A stretch of 64,000 nucleotides of DNA from Acidimicrobiia bacterium. Its GTDB lineage: Bacteria; Actinomycetota; Acidimicrobiia; Spongiisociales; UBA5794. The notes beneath the pieces are model-generated. The model was not told the DNA's origin, did not search any database, and saw only the letters and a list, made by a program, of their open reading frames with translations. This document shows positions 7,927 through 17,303 of the stretch, piece after piece. The position numbers and the translations under genes are program-made. The stretch is taken from the NCBI GenBank assembly GCA_041393965.1, contig JAWKJB010000003.1:248001-312000 (forward strand). Reading direction: 5' to 3'. How positions within the stretch are numbered: position 1 is the first letter of the stretch; every line of letters starts with the position of its first letter.

Positions 7927-9300
7927 ATGTATGACATTGTCGTCGTCGGCGGGGGTCCGGGCGGGTACGCTGCTGCCCTGTATGCCCACAACTTCGGGCT
8001 CTCGGTTGCCCTCATCGAGCGAGACCGGCTTGGCGGCACCTGCCTCCTTCGCGGTTGCATTCCTGCCAAGGCGCTGATCCAATCCGGTGAGGTCTACGCG
8101 ACGGTGAAGGGATCCGCGGAGTTCGGTGTGGTCACCGACGACCCGACCTTCGACTGGTCGGTCGCGATGGCGCGAAAGACCAAGGTCGTGGAAGGGCTCG
8201 TCAGCGGCCTCGGTGGCCTCCTCAAGAGCCGAGGCGTGGAGATCATCGACGGCGTCGGCTCGCTTGGGGGAGAGCACACCGTCGTGGTCACGCACGGGGA
8301 TGGCTCAACAACCGAGGTCGAGGCACGGGCAATCATCCTCGCCACCGGTTCGTCACCTGCGACCATCCCCGGCTACGCATTCGACGGCACGATGATCGTG
8401 TCGTCGGACCATGCGCTGTCGTGGGATTCCCAGCCTGACCGTGTCGCGGTTATCGGCGCCGGTGTGATCGGTTGTGAGTTCGCGTCCTTCCTCGCCGAGG
8501 TCGGAACCGAGGTCCACCTGTTCGAACTCGAGGATCAACTCGTTCCCGGGATGGAGCCAGAAGCAGCGAAGGTGCTCGAGAGGGCCTTCCGACGCCGGGG
8601 AGTTGTGATGCACCTCGGTGTTGGGGTCGGACGACCGACCGTTGATTCCAACGTTGTTGTCGTGCCGTTCGGCGATGACTCAGTCGAAGTCGATGTCGTG
8701 CTTGTCGCCGTCGGCCGCCAGCCGCAGACGGCTGGGATCAACCTTGAGGCGGTCGGTCTCACCACCGACCGTGGCTATGTCGAGGTCGACCCCGCGACGA
8801 TGCGAACCACCGCCGACCAGGTCTACGCCGTGGGGGACATCGTTGCTGGCACGCCTCAGCTCGCCCATGTCGCGTTCGCAGAGGCGATCGCAGCCGTGAC
8901 CCACATCGCGACCGGCGAGGTCGCGCCGGTGAACTACCACGCCGTTCCGATGGTGGTGTACACGCATCCGGAGATCGCGTGGGTCGGACACACCGAGGCA
9001 GCCGCCCGTACGGACGGTTACCGCGTCTCGACCTCCGACCATGGGATGCGAGGCGTTGGTCGAGCGATCATCCAAGGCGAGACCGGCGGCATGGTCAAGA
9101 TCGTCTCAGAGGTCGATGGGCAGCTGCTCGGCGCAACGGTCGCCGGTCCGGGAGCCGGTGAGATGATCCACGAACTCATGTATACCGTCGGTTTCGAGGC
9201 CCTCCCAGACGAGGCTGCCGCGTTCATCCACGCCCATCCGACGATCTCGGAGGCCATCGGTGAGGCGCTGATGGCATCCGCGGGTCGCAACCTGCACTGA
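7927..9300 (+). CDS. lpdA: Dihydrolipoyl dehydrogenase (E3)
   Basis: 457-residue flavoprotein that reoxidises the dihydrolipoyl group of E2 with NAD+. It has the FAD motif VGGGPGGYAAA, the redox pair Cys39/Cys44 in GGTCLLRGCIPAK, the NAD-binding GAGVIGCEFAS, and the C-terminal base His437-Glu442 in HAHPTISEAI. All catalytic parts are present. ATG 7927 is used because the fold starts immediately there and GGAG lies about 9 bases upstream; the upstream open frame is non-coding in character. A TATCGT at 7885-7890 could be the -10. E2 and the lipoate enzymes follow on the same strand. Confidence 0.95.
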   Translation: MYDIVVVGGGPGGYAAALYAHNFGLSVALIERDRLGGTCLLRGCIPAKALIQSGEVYATVKGSAEFGVVTDDPTFDWSVAMARKTKVVEGLVSGLGGLLKSRGVEIIDGVGSLGGEHTVVVTHGDGSTTEVEARAIILATGSSPATIPGYAFDGTMIVSSDHALSWDSQPDRVAVIGAGVIGCEFASFLAEVGTEVHLFELEDQLVPGMEPEAAKVLERAFRRRGVVMHLGVGVGRPTVDSNVVVVPFGDDSVEVDVVLVAVGRQPQTAGINLEAVGLTTDRGYVEVDPATMRTTADQVYAVGDIVAGTPQLAHVAFAEAIAAVTHIATGEVAPVNYHAVPMVVYTHPEIAWVGHTEAAARTDGYRVSTSDHGMRGVGRAIIQGETGGMVKIVSEVDGQLLGATVAGPGAGEMIHELMYTVGFEALPDEAAAFIHAHPTISEAIGEALMASAGRNLH

Positions 9301-9343
9301 TAGACAACGAGATCCCCGGTGGCCCGGGGGACGGGAGAGACAC

Positions 9344-10681
9344 ATGGCCGTCACGATCACAATGCCACAACTCGGCGAGACGGTGACCGAGGGTACGATT
9401 CTGACCTGGGTGAAGGAGATCGGCGAACGGGTCGAGGAGGACGAGATTCTCCTCGAGATCTCGACCGACAAGGTCGACACCGAGATTCCGTCGCCGGCAT
9501 CGGGGGTGCTGTCCGAGATCCTCGTTGGTGCGGGCGAAACCGTCGCCGTCGGGGCCGCGCTCGCCGTCCTCACCGACGACGACGAATCGGCCGGAGATGC
9601 AGCCACCGCAGAAGCCACCTCGGAGCAGACGCCGCAGACCCCACCCACCGCGGAGGCAGCCGCCGGTGGAACGGGTGCAGGCTCGACCGGCGACACGACA
9701 CGACGAAGCGTGCTCTCCCCGGTGGTGCGCAAGCTCGCGGCCGAGCACGGGGTCGATGTCGCGATGGTCCGCGGGTCCGGTGAGGGTGGGCGCATCACCC
9801 GCAAGGACATCGAGGCGTTCATCGAGGACCGTACCCCACCGGACCGTCCGCCTGTGGAGCCCGCGCCAGCACCACCGCCGAAGACCGAAGAACCCGAGAG
9901 GGTTGGCGTGGTCGAACCATCGACTCCGGCTTCCCAACCCGAGCCGGTGCCATCCGCAGGAGCGGCAGAAGTAAGGGAGATCTCGCGGCTCCGCGGGAGG
10001 ATCGCGTCCAACATGGTGCATGCCAAGCAGACGGCCGCGCATGTGTGGACATCGGTGGAGGTTGACTACGAACGGGTTGCACGGGTCCGAGAGGCGCACA
10101 AGGACTCGTTCAAGGAAGCAGAAGGATTCTCGCTCACCTACCTGCCCTTCATCGTCCGCGCAACCGTCGACGCGCTCGGAGCCTTTCCGGTCGTGAACTC
10201 CCTCTTCGATCTCGAAGCGCAGACCCACACCTTTCCCCGGTCGGTGCATCTCGGGATCGCTGTGGATCTCGACCAACACGGACTCGTCGTCGCGACCGTG
10301 CGCGATGCGGATGCGATGACGCTCAAGGGCGCCGCGCGGGCGATTCGCGCCGTTGCCACCAAGGCACGATCGAACCAGCTTGCGCCAGACGACCTCGCAG
10401 GATCGACCTTCTCGATCACGAATCCGGGACCGTTCGGGTCGTTCATGTCGGTGCCGATCATCAATGTCCCGAATTCGGCGATTCTCAGCACCGAGACGGT
10501 GGTGAAGCGTCCCGTCGTTGTGGAGCTTCCCGATGGCTCCGACTCGATCGCGGTTCACCACATCGGATACCTCGGACTCAGCTGGGATCACCGGGTCTTC
10601 GACGGATCGACCGCGGTCCTCTTCCTCGATCGGATCCGGACCAACCTCGAGACTTGGGATTGGGAGCAGGAACTGTCGTGA
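9344..10681 (+). CDS. 2-oxoacid dehydrogenase acyltransferase (E2)
   Basis: 445 residues. Domain order: one lipoyl domain (residues 1-80, lipoylated Lys43 in STDKVDTE), an Ala/Pro/Thr-rich linker, an E3/E1-binding domain (about 120-160, SPVVRKLAAEHGVD...GRITRKDIEAFI), a second Pro-rich linker, and the catalytic acyltransferase domain with His416/Asp420 in SWDHRVFDG. Which acyl group it carries (succinyl, acetyl or branched chain) cannot be fixed, because no E1 gene is in the window. It lies between E3 (43-base gap) and the lipoate synthesis gene, whose GTG start overlaps its stop. Confidence 0.92.
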   Translation: MAVTITMPQLGETVTEGTILTWVKEIGERVEEDEILLEISTDKVDTEIPSPASGVLSEILVGAGETVAVGAALAVLTDDDESAGDAATAEATSEQTPQTPPTAEAAAGGTGAGSTGDTTRRSVLSPVVRKLAAEHGVDVAMVRGSGEGGRITRKDIEAFIEDRTPPDRPPVEPAPAPPPKTEEPERVGVVEPSTPASQPEPVPSAGAAEVREISRLRGRIASNMVHAKQTAAHVWTSVEVDYERVARVREAHKDSFKEAEGFSLTYLPFIVRATVDALGAFPVVNSLFDLEAQTHTFPRSVHLGIAVDLDQHGLVVATVRDADAMTLKGAARAIRAVATKARSNQLAPDDLAGSTFSITNPGPFGSFMSVPIINVPNSAILSTETVVKRPVVVELPDGSDSIAVHHIGYLGLSWDHRVFDGSTAVLFLDRIRTNLETWDWEQELS

Positions 10682-12339
10682 TCCCACCCGCGGACCATGC
10701 GAAGCTTCGCACGCGCTGGCTCGGCCGAGTCGAATATGCCGAGGCGTGGGATCTCCAGAAGGCGATCTGGGAGGGCAAGTCGTCCCACCGAACCGACGAC
10801 GACTACCTGCTGCTGCTCGAGCACCCACACACCTACACGGTCGGACGGAACGGTGACGGTTCGAACCTGACCATCGAGGTCGGAGACCTCGATGGGATTG
10901 GTGCGTCCCTCGTTGCTGTGGACCGCGGTGGGGATATCACCTACCACGGTCCCGGCCAGCTGGTCGGATACCCGATCGTCGACCTTCCGCGACTCGGATC
11001 CGGCTACGACGCTGTCGGGCATGTCCGTCGGATCGAGTCGATGATCGTCTCGGTTCTCGCGGAGCTCGGCATCGAGGCATGGTGCGAGGAGGGCTTCACC
11101 GGGGTATGGACGGCGCGGGGGAAGGTGGCCGCGATCGGGGTCAAGACCTCCCGAGGGGTCACGACCCACGGGTTTGCCATCAATGTCGATCCCGACATGT
11201 CCTACTTTGCCCACATCGTCCCATGTGGAATCCCGGACCGACCCGTGACCTCGATTGCTGCGCTCGTCGGCCGCGGGGTTTCGATCGAAGAGGTCGTTCA
11301 CGCCCTGGTTCCCCATGCCCCGATGCTCTCGGCGAAGTCGCCTCAGGAGGTTCAGCTCGGTGCGTTCGTGCGGGGTTCGGCGGATCGGTCCTTCGAGGTG
11401 GACCGCATGGTCGATGCGGGAGCCTTCACACCGGCGGTGCGGGCCGAGACGCCGGTGACGATCGGGGGCCGGCTTGTGGGGGAGCCCGACAAGCCGGACC
11501 GGATGAGGGTGAGGCTCGACCTCACCAACGAACGATATCTCGCGCTGAAGCGTCTCCATTCATCCCTCGACCTCAACACCGTGTGCGAGGAGGCCGGATG
11601 CCCGAACATCTACGAGTGCTGGTCGGCGGGAACCTCGACCCTGATGCTCCTCGGGAGCGTCTGCACGCGTGCGTGCTCGTTTTGTGATGTCACGACCGGG
11701 CGCCCGGGCGCGGTCGATCCCGAGGAGCCGGTTCGTGCGGCGCAAGCCGTCGAGCAGATGGGCCTCGAGCACGCCGTTCTCACATCGGTCAACCGCGATG
11801 ACCTCCCGGACGGTGGTGCCGCGGTGTTCGCCCGGACGATCCACGAGATCCGGCAGCGGTTGCCTGCGTGCGATGTCGAGGTGCTGATCCCGGACTTCAA
11901 AGGGGACCGGGTTGCGCTCGCGACGGTCATGGACGCCCACCCGACGGTGCTCAACCACAACACCGAGACCGTCCTTCGGCTCCAGCGCGAGATCCGCACC
12001 GCCGCGAGCTATGCCAGATCCCTTGCATTGCTCGCGAGGGCGAAGTGGCTTGCACCCGACGGAATCGTCAAGTCGGGTCTGATCGTCGGCATGGGCGAAA
12101 CGGATTCCGAGGTGGTCGGAGCCCTCGCCGACCTCAACGCCGTGGGGGTGGACATTATCACGGTCGGCCAGTATCTGCGACCAACGGCACGGCATCGGCG
12201 GGTCCAGCGCTATGTGGCCCCTGACACCTTCGACACTTACCGGCGGGCAGGCGAAGCCTTCGGGATCCGCCATGTCGAGTCCGGGCCCCTTGTACGGTCC
12301 AGCTATCACGCGAAGGCCGCCATGGCGGCGTCCGTATGA
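10678..12339 (+). CDS. Fused octanoyltransferase-lipoyl synthase (LipB-LipA)
   Basis: A single 553-codon frame joins both steps of de novo lipoate synthesis. Residues 1 to about 215 are LipB: RGGDITYHGPGQLVGYPI, Lys156 in AAIGVKTSRG and the acyl-thioester Cys183 in HIVPCGIPDRP. Residues from about 275 on are LipA: auxiliary cluster cysteines 303, 308, 314 (CEEAGCPNIYEC), radical-SAM cysteines 329, 333, 336 (CTRACSFC), and the C-terminal RSSYH serine ligand near residue 541. About 50 residues link the halves. It begins with GTG overlapping the E2 stop and ends overlapping the peptidase start. Octanoyl groups would go from acyl carrier protein to E2 and then gain sulfur. The two proteins are separate in most bacteria. 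A sequencing artefact joining neighbouring genes is the main alternative; the linker frame is clean. Confidence 0.93.
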   Translation: MIPPADHAKLRTRWLGRVEYAEAWDLQKAIWEGKSSHRTDDDYLLLLEHPHTYTVGRNGDGSNLTIEVGDLDGIGASLVAVDRGGDITYHGPGQLVGYPIVDLPRLGSGYDAVGHVRRIESMIVSVLAELGIEAWCEEGFTGVWTARGKVAAIGVKTSRGVTTHGFAINVDPDMSYFAHIVPCGIPDRPVTSIAALVGRGVSIEEVVHALVPHAPMLSAKSPQEVQLGAFVRGSADRSFEVDRMVDAGAFTPAVRAETPVTIGGRLVGEPDKPDRMRVRLDLTNERYLALKRLHSSLDLNTVCEEAGCPNIYECWSAGTSTLMLLGSVCTRACSFCDVTTGRPGAVDPEEPVRAAQAVEQMGLEHAVLTSVNRDDLPDGGAAVFARTIHEIRQRLPACDVEVLIPDFKGDRVALATVMDAHPTVLNHNTETVLRLQREIRTAASYARSLALLARAKWLAPDGIVKSGLIVGMGETDSEVVGALADLNAVGVDIITVGQYLRPTARHRRVQRYVAPDTFDTYRRAGEAFGIRHVESGPLVRSSYHAKAAMAASV

Positions 12340-13424
12340 CGAGCTTCGCGGAGCGGATCGACCGTGCGAGGTCGGCCATGGAAGCTGCCGAGATCGACGC
12401 GATGTGCCTCTCGTCGGGATCCGACCTCCCGTACCTCACCGGCTACCGAGCACCCGAGTCGGAGCGGGTCACGATGCTGGTCCTCGATCCGGACGGTGGC
12501 GCAACCCTTGTGATCCCGACCCTCGAAGCGCCGCGCGTCGCGAGCACGGGCGGCGTGTTCGACCTCTACGATTGGGGCGAGACAGACGATCCGATCGCGA
12601 TCATCGATGGCTTGCTCGGGAATGCGAGGCATGTCGCCGTCGGTGGCCAGACCTGGTCACGATTCACGCTTGCGCTCCAGTCGCGATCAGGCCGCCGTTC
12701 GTGGGTCGATGCGGAGCCGATCATGTCGGGTCTCAGAATCGTCAAGTCCGCGGACGAGATTGCGCGGTTGCGTGCCGCCGCATCGTCGGTTGATCGGGTG
12801 GTGTCCGAACTCGAAACCGTCCGGTTCTCGGGAAGGACCGAGGTCGATGTCGCGCACGAAATCACCGAGCGAACGATGAAAGCAGGTCACGACTCGGTCG
12901 AGTTTTGCATTGTTGCAAGCGGTCCCAACGCTGCTTCGCCTCACCACACGCCGTCGAAGCGGATCATCACGCATCGAGACGCGGTCGTCGTCGACTTCGG
13001 GGGTTCCCTCGACGGCTACTACTCGGATACGACTCGCACCTTCGTTGTCGGGGAACCCCCCGACGGGTTCCGCGAGGCATACACCGTGCTCCGAGCAGCG
13101 CAGGAGTCGGCGACAGCGTTCGTCGAGCCCGGCAGAACGGCGGCCGAGGTGGATGCCCATGCACGAGATCTGATCGAGTCTGCGGGCTACGGGGACCGGT
13201 TCATTCATCGCCTCGGCCACGGCATCGGGCTCGATGTCCACGAACGGCCCTATCTGGTGGAAGGCGACGACACCGTGCTGACAACCGGCATGGTGTTTTC
13301 GATCGAGCCTGGCATCTATGTGCCAGAGGAGTGGGGGATGCGGATCGAGGACATCGTTGCGGTGACGGACGGCGGCTCCGAATCACTGAACACGAGCGAT
13401 CGCGCCTACCGCGTGGTGTCGTGA
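12336..13424 (+). CDS. M24-family aminopeptidase (Xaa-Pro type)
   Basis: 362 residues in the two-domain pattern of proline-specific aminopeptidases: an N-terminal creatinase-like domain (to about residue 130) and a C-terminal pita-bread domain. The dinuclear metal ligands are visible: Asp in VVDFGGSLDGYYSD (two Asp), His in HRLGHGIGLDVHE, Glu in FSIEPGIYVP and Glu in MRIEDIVAV. It cleaves the N-terminal residue ahead of proline in peptides; exact specificity is not predictable. The ATG overlaps the LipB-LipA stop by 4 bases. The coupling to lipoate genes looks like operon packing rather than function. Confidence 0.88.
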   Translation: MTSFAERIDRARSAMEAAEIDAMCLSSGSDLPYLTGYRAPESERVTMLVLDPDGGATLVIPTLEAPRVASTGGVFDLYDWGETDDPIAIIDGLLGNARHVAVGGQTWSRFTLALQSRSGRRSWVDAEPIMSGLRIVKSADEIARLRAAASSVDRVVSELETVRFSGRTEVDVAHEITERTMKAGHDSVEFCIVASGPNAASPHHTPSKRIITHRDAVVVDFGGSLDGYYSDTTRTFVVGEPPDGFREAYTVLRAAQESATAFVEPGRTAAEVDAHARDLIESAGYGDRFIHRLGHGIGLDVHERPYLVEGDDTVLTTGMVFSIEPGIYVPEEWGMRIEDIVAVTDGGSESLNTSDRAYRVVS

Positions 13425-13485
13425 CCACAACCTCGTTCCGCTTCGGATCTAGCCTGCGGCCCCACGGGACCGGTAGGGAGGCCAC

Positions 13486-15456
13486 ATGACAAGGGACATC
13501 GACCAGCTTGCCGCGGACACGATCAGGGTGCTGTCGATGGATGCGGTCCAGCGGGCGAACTCTGGACATCCCGGCATGCCGATGGGCATGGCGGACATCG
13601 CGGTCGTCCTGTGGACGAGGTATCTCACCGTTGATCCCGGCGACCCGACCTGGGTCGACCGCGACCGCTTCGTCGTGTCGAACGGCCACGGGTCGATGCT
13701 CCTGTACGCCCTGTTGCACCTTTCGGGGTTCCCCCTGACGATGGACGACATCCGCGCCTTCCGCCAATGGGGCTCGGAAACGGCCGGTCATCCCGAGGCC
13801 AACCACGCGATCGGCATCGAGACGACCACCGGCCCACTCGGGCAGGGAATCGGTACGGCCGTGGGCATGGCGATCGCCGAGGAGCACCTGAGGGCGATCC
13901 ACGGCTCGGATCTGGTTGACCACCGCACTTGGGTCTTCGCCGGAGATGGCGACCTCATGGAGGGTGTCTCCTCGGAGGCTGCCTCCCTCGCCGGCCACCT
14001 CGGCTTGGGGAAGCTGACCATCCTGTACGACGACAACTCGATCACCATCGACGGGGCGACCGACCTGTCGTTCTCGGAGGATGTCCCGGCTCGATTCGGT
14101 GCATACGGCTGGCACACCCTCGCCGTCGACGGGCACGACCGGGCTGCCGTCGCGGATGCCATCGACGCCGCGATTGCCGAACCCGGGCGGCCAACCATGA
14201 TCGCATGCAAGACCCACATTGGCTTCGGAGCGCCGACCAAGGCCGACACGGCGGCGGCTCACGGTTCCCCGCTCGGACCGGATGAGATCACTGCCACCAA
14301 GGAGGCGATGGGTTGGACCCTTCCGGAGTTCGATGTGCCCCAGGAGGTCCATGAGCATTTTGCACGCGCCATGGCGCGCGGCGCAGCGCAGCACCGCTCA
14401 TGGAGATCGCGACGCGACGCGCTCGACGGCGAGGCACGCTCGGCGTGGGACGCATCGTGGCAGCCGGGGCCCGTCAGCCTCCACGCGCCGGATTCTGAGC
14501 CCGGCACCTCGGTTGCGACGCGCAAGCTCTCCCACGCGGTGATCCAGGATCTCGGGAAGAAGCGTCCGGACCTGATGAGCATCTCCGGGGATCTTGCTCC
14601 TTCCACGAACAGCCTGTTCGACGATTCGTCGGACTTCTCGGTGACGAACCGTATCGGCCGCAACATCCGTGCAGGCATTCGCGAACATGCAATGGGTGCT
14701 GCCATCAACGGGCTGACGCAACACGGCGGCGTCAGGCCCTTCGGTGGGACCTTTCTGACCTTCAGCGACTACATGCGGCCCGCGGTTCGCCTTGCTGCGT
14801 TGATGGGCCTCCCTTCGGTGTTCGTGTGGACGCACGACTCGATTTTTCTCGGTGAGGACGGCCCGACCCACCAGCCGATCGAGCACCTTGCGGCGCTCCG
14901 TGCGATGCCGGGGCTGTTCGTGTGGCGGCCGGCGGACCCGACCGAGACCGCGGTAGCGTGGCAGGAGGCGATCAATCGGACGGATGGGCCGACCGCGATC
15001 GTCCTCACGAGGCAGGGAATCGAGGTTCCCGCAGATCCGTCGGATCCGGCCGCGGCGGCGCGCGGTGGCCACATTCGTCGTGTCGGCGACGACCTCGTGC
15101 TGGTCGCCACGGGATCCGAGGTGCCTCTTGCCGTCGCGACGGCCGACCTGCTCGCCGCAGACGACCTGTCGGTTCGTGTGGTGTCGATGCCGTGTGTCGA
15201 ACGATTCCTTCGCCAGCCCGACACCTACCGCGCCGAGGTGCTTGGTGAGGGCCTTCCGGTCTTCACGCTTGAGGCGGCAGCCACATTGGGCTGGGACCGA
15301 TTCGTTGCCAACGGCGGAACTTCGATCGGTATCGACTCGTATGGGGCGTCGGCGCCCGCAGCCGTCCTCGCCGACAAGTTCGGCTTCACGCCGGAGAGGG
15401 TTGCCGCCACGATTCGGGCGGCGCAAACGGAGATTCAAGCAAAGGAGCCACGATGA
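13486..15456 (+). CDS. tkt: Transketolase
   Basis: 656 residues, full length. It moves two-carbon units between ketose and aldose phosphates in the pentose phosphate pathway, using thiamine diphosphate and Mg2+. The N-terminal RANSGHPGMPMGMAD, the TPP motif GDGDLMEGVSSEAASLAGHLGLGK split around residue 150, and the central GIREHAMGAAINGL glutamate are all conserved. TAGCCT at 13450-13455 could be the -10 and GGGAGG precedes the ATG by about 4 bases, so unlike several other genes here it has a normal leader. The stop overlaps the aminopeptidase start (ATGA). Confidence 0.96.
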   Translation: MTRDIDQLAADTIRVLSMDAVQRANSGHPGMPMGMADIAVVLWTRYLTVDPGDPTWVDRDRFVVSNGHGSMLLYALLHLSGFPLTMDDIRAFRQWGSETAGHPEANHAIGIETTTGPLGQGIGTAVGMAIAEEHLRAIHGSDLVDHRTWVFAGDGDLMEGVSSEAASLAGHLGLGKLTILYDDNSITIDGATDLSFSEDVPARFGAYGWHTLAVDGHDRAAVADAIDAAIAEPGRPTMIACKTHIGFGAPTKADTAAAHGSPLGPDEITATKEAMGWTLPEFDVPQEVHEHFARAMARGAAQHRSWRSRRDALDGEARSAWDASWQPGPVSLHAPDSEPGTSVATRKLSHAVIQDLGKKRPDLMSISGDLAPSTNSLFDDSSDFSVTNRIGRNIRAGIREHAMGAAINGLTQHGGVRPFGGTFLTFSDYMRPAVRLAALMGLPSVFVWTHDSIFLGEDGPTHQPIEHLAALRAMPGLFVWRPADPTETAVAWQEAINRTDGPTAIVLTRQGIEVPADPSDPAAAARGGHIRRVGDDLVLVATGSEVPLAVATADLLAADDLSVRVVSMPCVERFLRQPDTYRAEVLGEGLPVFTLEAAATLGWDRFVANGGTSIGIDSYGASAPAAVLADKFGFTPERVAATIRAAQTEIQAKEPR

Positions 15457-16880
15457 TCGACATTGCCCACGCGAGCGAGCTGGACACCACGGTTGATGTG
15501 GCGGTGGTCCCGGTTCTGGCCGGTGTGGTGCCCATCGACGGTGATCCGTTCGTCCCGGATCTCGGAGCCCTCGGTTCCATGCTCGAGGCGCGGGACTTCA
15601 CCGGGAAGGCAGGTCAGTGCGTCTTCGTTCCGAGCGGTACGGCGGCGCCAGAGACCCTGCTCGTCGGATTGGGCGACGATGTGGACCTCGAAACACTCCG
15701 CAGGGCAGCGGGATCGGCGGCGAAGGCCATCGGCGGCTATACGACCTGTGTTACGACCATGCATCGGGTAGGCCTTGATGGGGCGGCGGGGGCCGTCGCG
15801 ATGGGCTTCTGGCTGGGTGCGTACTCGTTCGACGAGTACAAGTCGGAGCCGAAGGCCCGTGCCCTCGCGCGGATCACGCTTGTCGGCGGCGACGATGTCA
15901 CCGACGAACTGATGCACGCCAAGGTGGTCTCCGAAGGTGTCGTGCTCGCACGAGATCTGGTGAATCGTCCCGCAATCGACAAGGCTCCTGCGGTACTCGC
16001 CGACATCGCAACCGGGCTGGCAGACAACATCACGGTGACGGTCCACGACGAGGAGGCGATCGCCGAAGCCGGTTTCGGCGGTCTGATAGGGGTCAATCGG
16101 GGAGCGGATCGACCTGCCCGGATGGTGGTGATGGAGTATCGCCCGCAGCATGCGGCAAAGACGGTCGCCTTCGTCGGGAAGGGAATCGTCTTCGACTCGG
16201 GCGGGCTTTCGATCAAGACCGCAGCGGGCATGGAGACCATGAAGACCGACATGGCGGGTGCAGCAGCCGTCTTCGGGGCGATTCGTGCGATCGCCCGCAT
16301 GGGGCTGCCGGTCAATGTCGTGGGGATCACACCCCTCACGGAGAACCTCACGGGGGGGTCCGCCCAGCGTCCCGGCGATGTGCTGACTGCCTACAACGGT
16401 AAGACGATCGAAGTGCTCAACACTGACGCCGAAGGGCGGCTCGTCCTCGCCGATGGCCTCTCGCTTGCAGCCGAGATGGGGCCCGATCTCATCGTCGACA
16501 TCGCGACCCTGACAGGTGCGTGCAAGGTGGCGCTCGGCCCGACGATCGGGGGCTTCCTCACCGACGACGAGGAGGCCGCGAACACCGTGGCCGCCGCGGC
16601 ACAGGCAGCGGGGGAGAAGCTGTGGCGGCTCCCCCTCGAGTCCGAGTACGCCGCGTTGATCGAAAGCGATGTCGCCGACATGAAGAACACGGGAGGACGA
16701 TGGGGCGGGACGATCACCGCCGCGCTGTTGCTGCGCGAGTTCACGGGCGAGGTTCCGTGGGTGCACCTCGATGTCGCAGGACCGGCGAGGGCCGACAAAG
16801 CCGAGCACTATGTCTCCAAGGGAGGCTCCGGCTTCGGCGTCCGCACCCTCGTCGCGATTGCGGAAGGGCTCGCTCGCTGA
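15453..16880 (+). CDS. pepA: Leucyl aminopeptidase (M17)
   Basis: 475 residues. The N-terminal ~160 residues are the less conserved macro-like domain; the C-terminal domain holds the two-metal site. Seen: VGKGIVFDSGGLSIKT (Lys and Asp ligands), MKTDMAGAAAV, and the family signature NTDAEGRLVLAD (Asp/Glu ligands, catalytic Arg). It releases N-terminal amino acids from peptides in the cytoplasm. The gene is coupled to transketolase by a 4-base overlap. No C-terminal truncation is evident: the frame ends with the usual GVRTLVAIAE helix. Confidence 0.94.
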   Translation: MIDIAHASELDTTVDVAVVPVLAGVVPIDGDPFVPDLGALGSMLEARDFTGKAGQCVFVPSGTAAPETLLVGLGDDVDLETLRRAAGSAAKAIGGYTTCVTTMHRVGLDGAAGAVAMGFWLGAYSFDEYKSEPKARALARITLVGGDDVTDELMHAKVVSEGVVLARDLVNRPAIDKAPAVLADIATGLADNITVTVHDEEAIAEAGFGGLIGVNRGADRPARMVVMEYRPQHAAKTVAFVGKGIVFDSGGLSIKTAAGMETMKTDMAGAAAVFGAIRAIARMGLPVNVVGITPLTENLTGGSAQRPGDVLTAYNGKTIEVLNTDAEGRLVLADGLSLAAEMGPDLIVDIATLTGACKVALGPTIGGFLTDDEEAANTVAAAAQAAGEKLWRLPLESEYAALIESDVADMKNTGGRWGGTITAALLLREFTGEVPWVHLDVAGPARADKAEHYVSKGGSGFGVRTLVAIAEGLAR

Positions 16881-16886
16881 GTCCAG

Positions 16887-16900
16887 TGGTCGAGCGACCA
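16887..16900 (+). terminator. Small hairpin after pepA, possible terminator
   Basis: TGGTCG and CGACCA pair around a two-base loop 7 bases after the pepA stop. There is no T-run, so termination strength is doubtful. Confidence 0.25.
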
Positions 16901-17213
16901 GATTTCGGCTTCGATTCCCGATCCTGTTCTTCCAACGAGCGGAGAGTGTCCGTTCATCGTGGTCACCTTTCCACTTCCGTGGATCCGACTCACCCAGCGG
17001 GTGGACCACGATCCGGAGCTGATGGCAACTGCAACTTCGGCACGCGCGGCTCGCAGATCACGATGATCGTTGGGTGAAGTCGAATCGGGCACCGGTGTTA
17101 ATCGCGAATTTGAAGAATTCCTCCGTACTGCGTATTCCACCCCAAATGACCACGCCGGGCATGCGGGTTGGTTTGGAGAGTGATCCCGGATGCCCGGATC
17201 GGCGCGGCGGGGC

Positions 17214-17240
17214 TTGACAGGGGGGGGTCCTTGAGAGAAT
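17214..17240 (+). promoter_or_regulatory. Putative promoter of the peptidoglycan hydrolase operon
   Basis: A perfect TTGACA (17214-17219) is followed after about 15 bases by GAGAAT, a weak -10. The spacer contains a G8 run that could vary in length by slippage and change promoter spacing; that is speculative. The hydrolase start lies about 65 bases downstream behind AAGGAGG. Confidence 0.4.
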
Positions 17241-17303
17241 GGAGCGCGGCCCTGCTGTCTTGGCCCGATGCGCGTCAAGGTGCAGCGGAAGGAGGACCGT
17301 CGT

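Larger units (their letters stand above)
16881..17303. other. 423-base intergenic region between pepA and the peptidoglycan hydrolase
   Basis: No convincing coding frame on either strand: the open frames across it continue from antisense of neighbours and lack family features. It holds the small hairpin after pepA, an A+T-richer patch near 17096-17150, a TTGACA box at 17214 and a run of eight G at 17220-17227. I looked for a ydaO-type (c-di-AMP) riboswitch, which often precedes such hydrolase genes in actinobacteria, and did not find its conserved segments. Confidence 0.6.

Noticed and set aside
7927..9300. Upstream extension of the E3 frame to 7777
   Set aside because: The added 50 residues run across the small antisense gene and lack flavoprotein features; GGAG precedes ATG 7927.
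16881..17303. c-di-AMP (ydaO) riboswitch upstream of the wall hydrolase
   Set aside because: The conserved segments of that riboswitch were not found by eye; only a promoter-like TTGACA remains.
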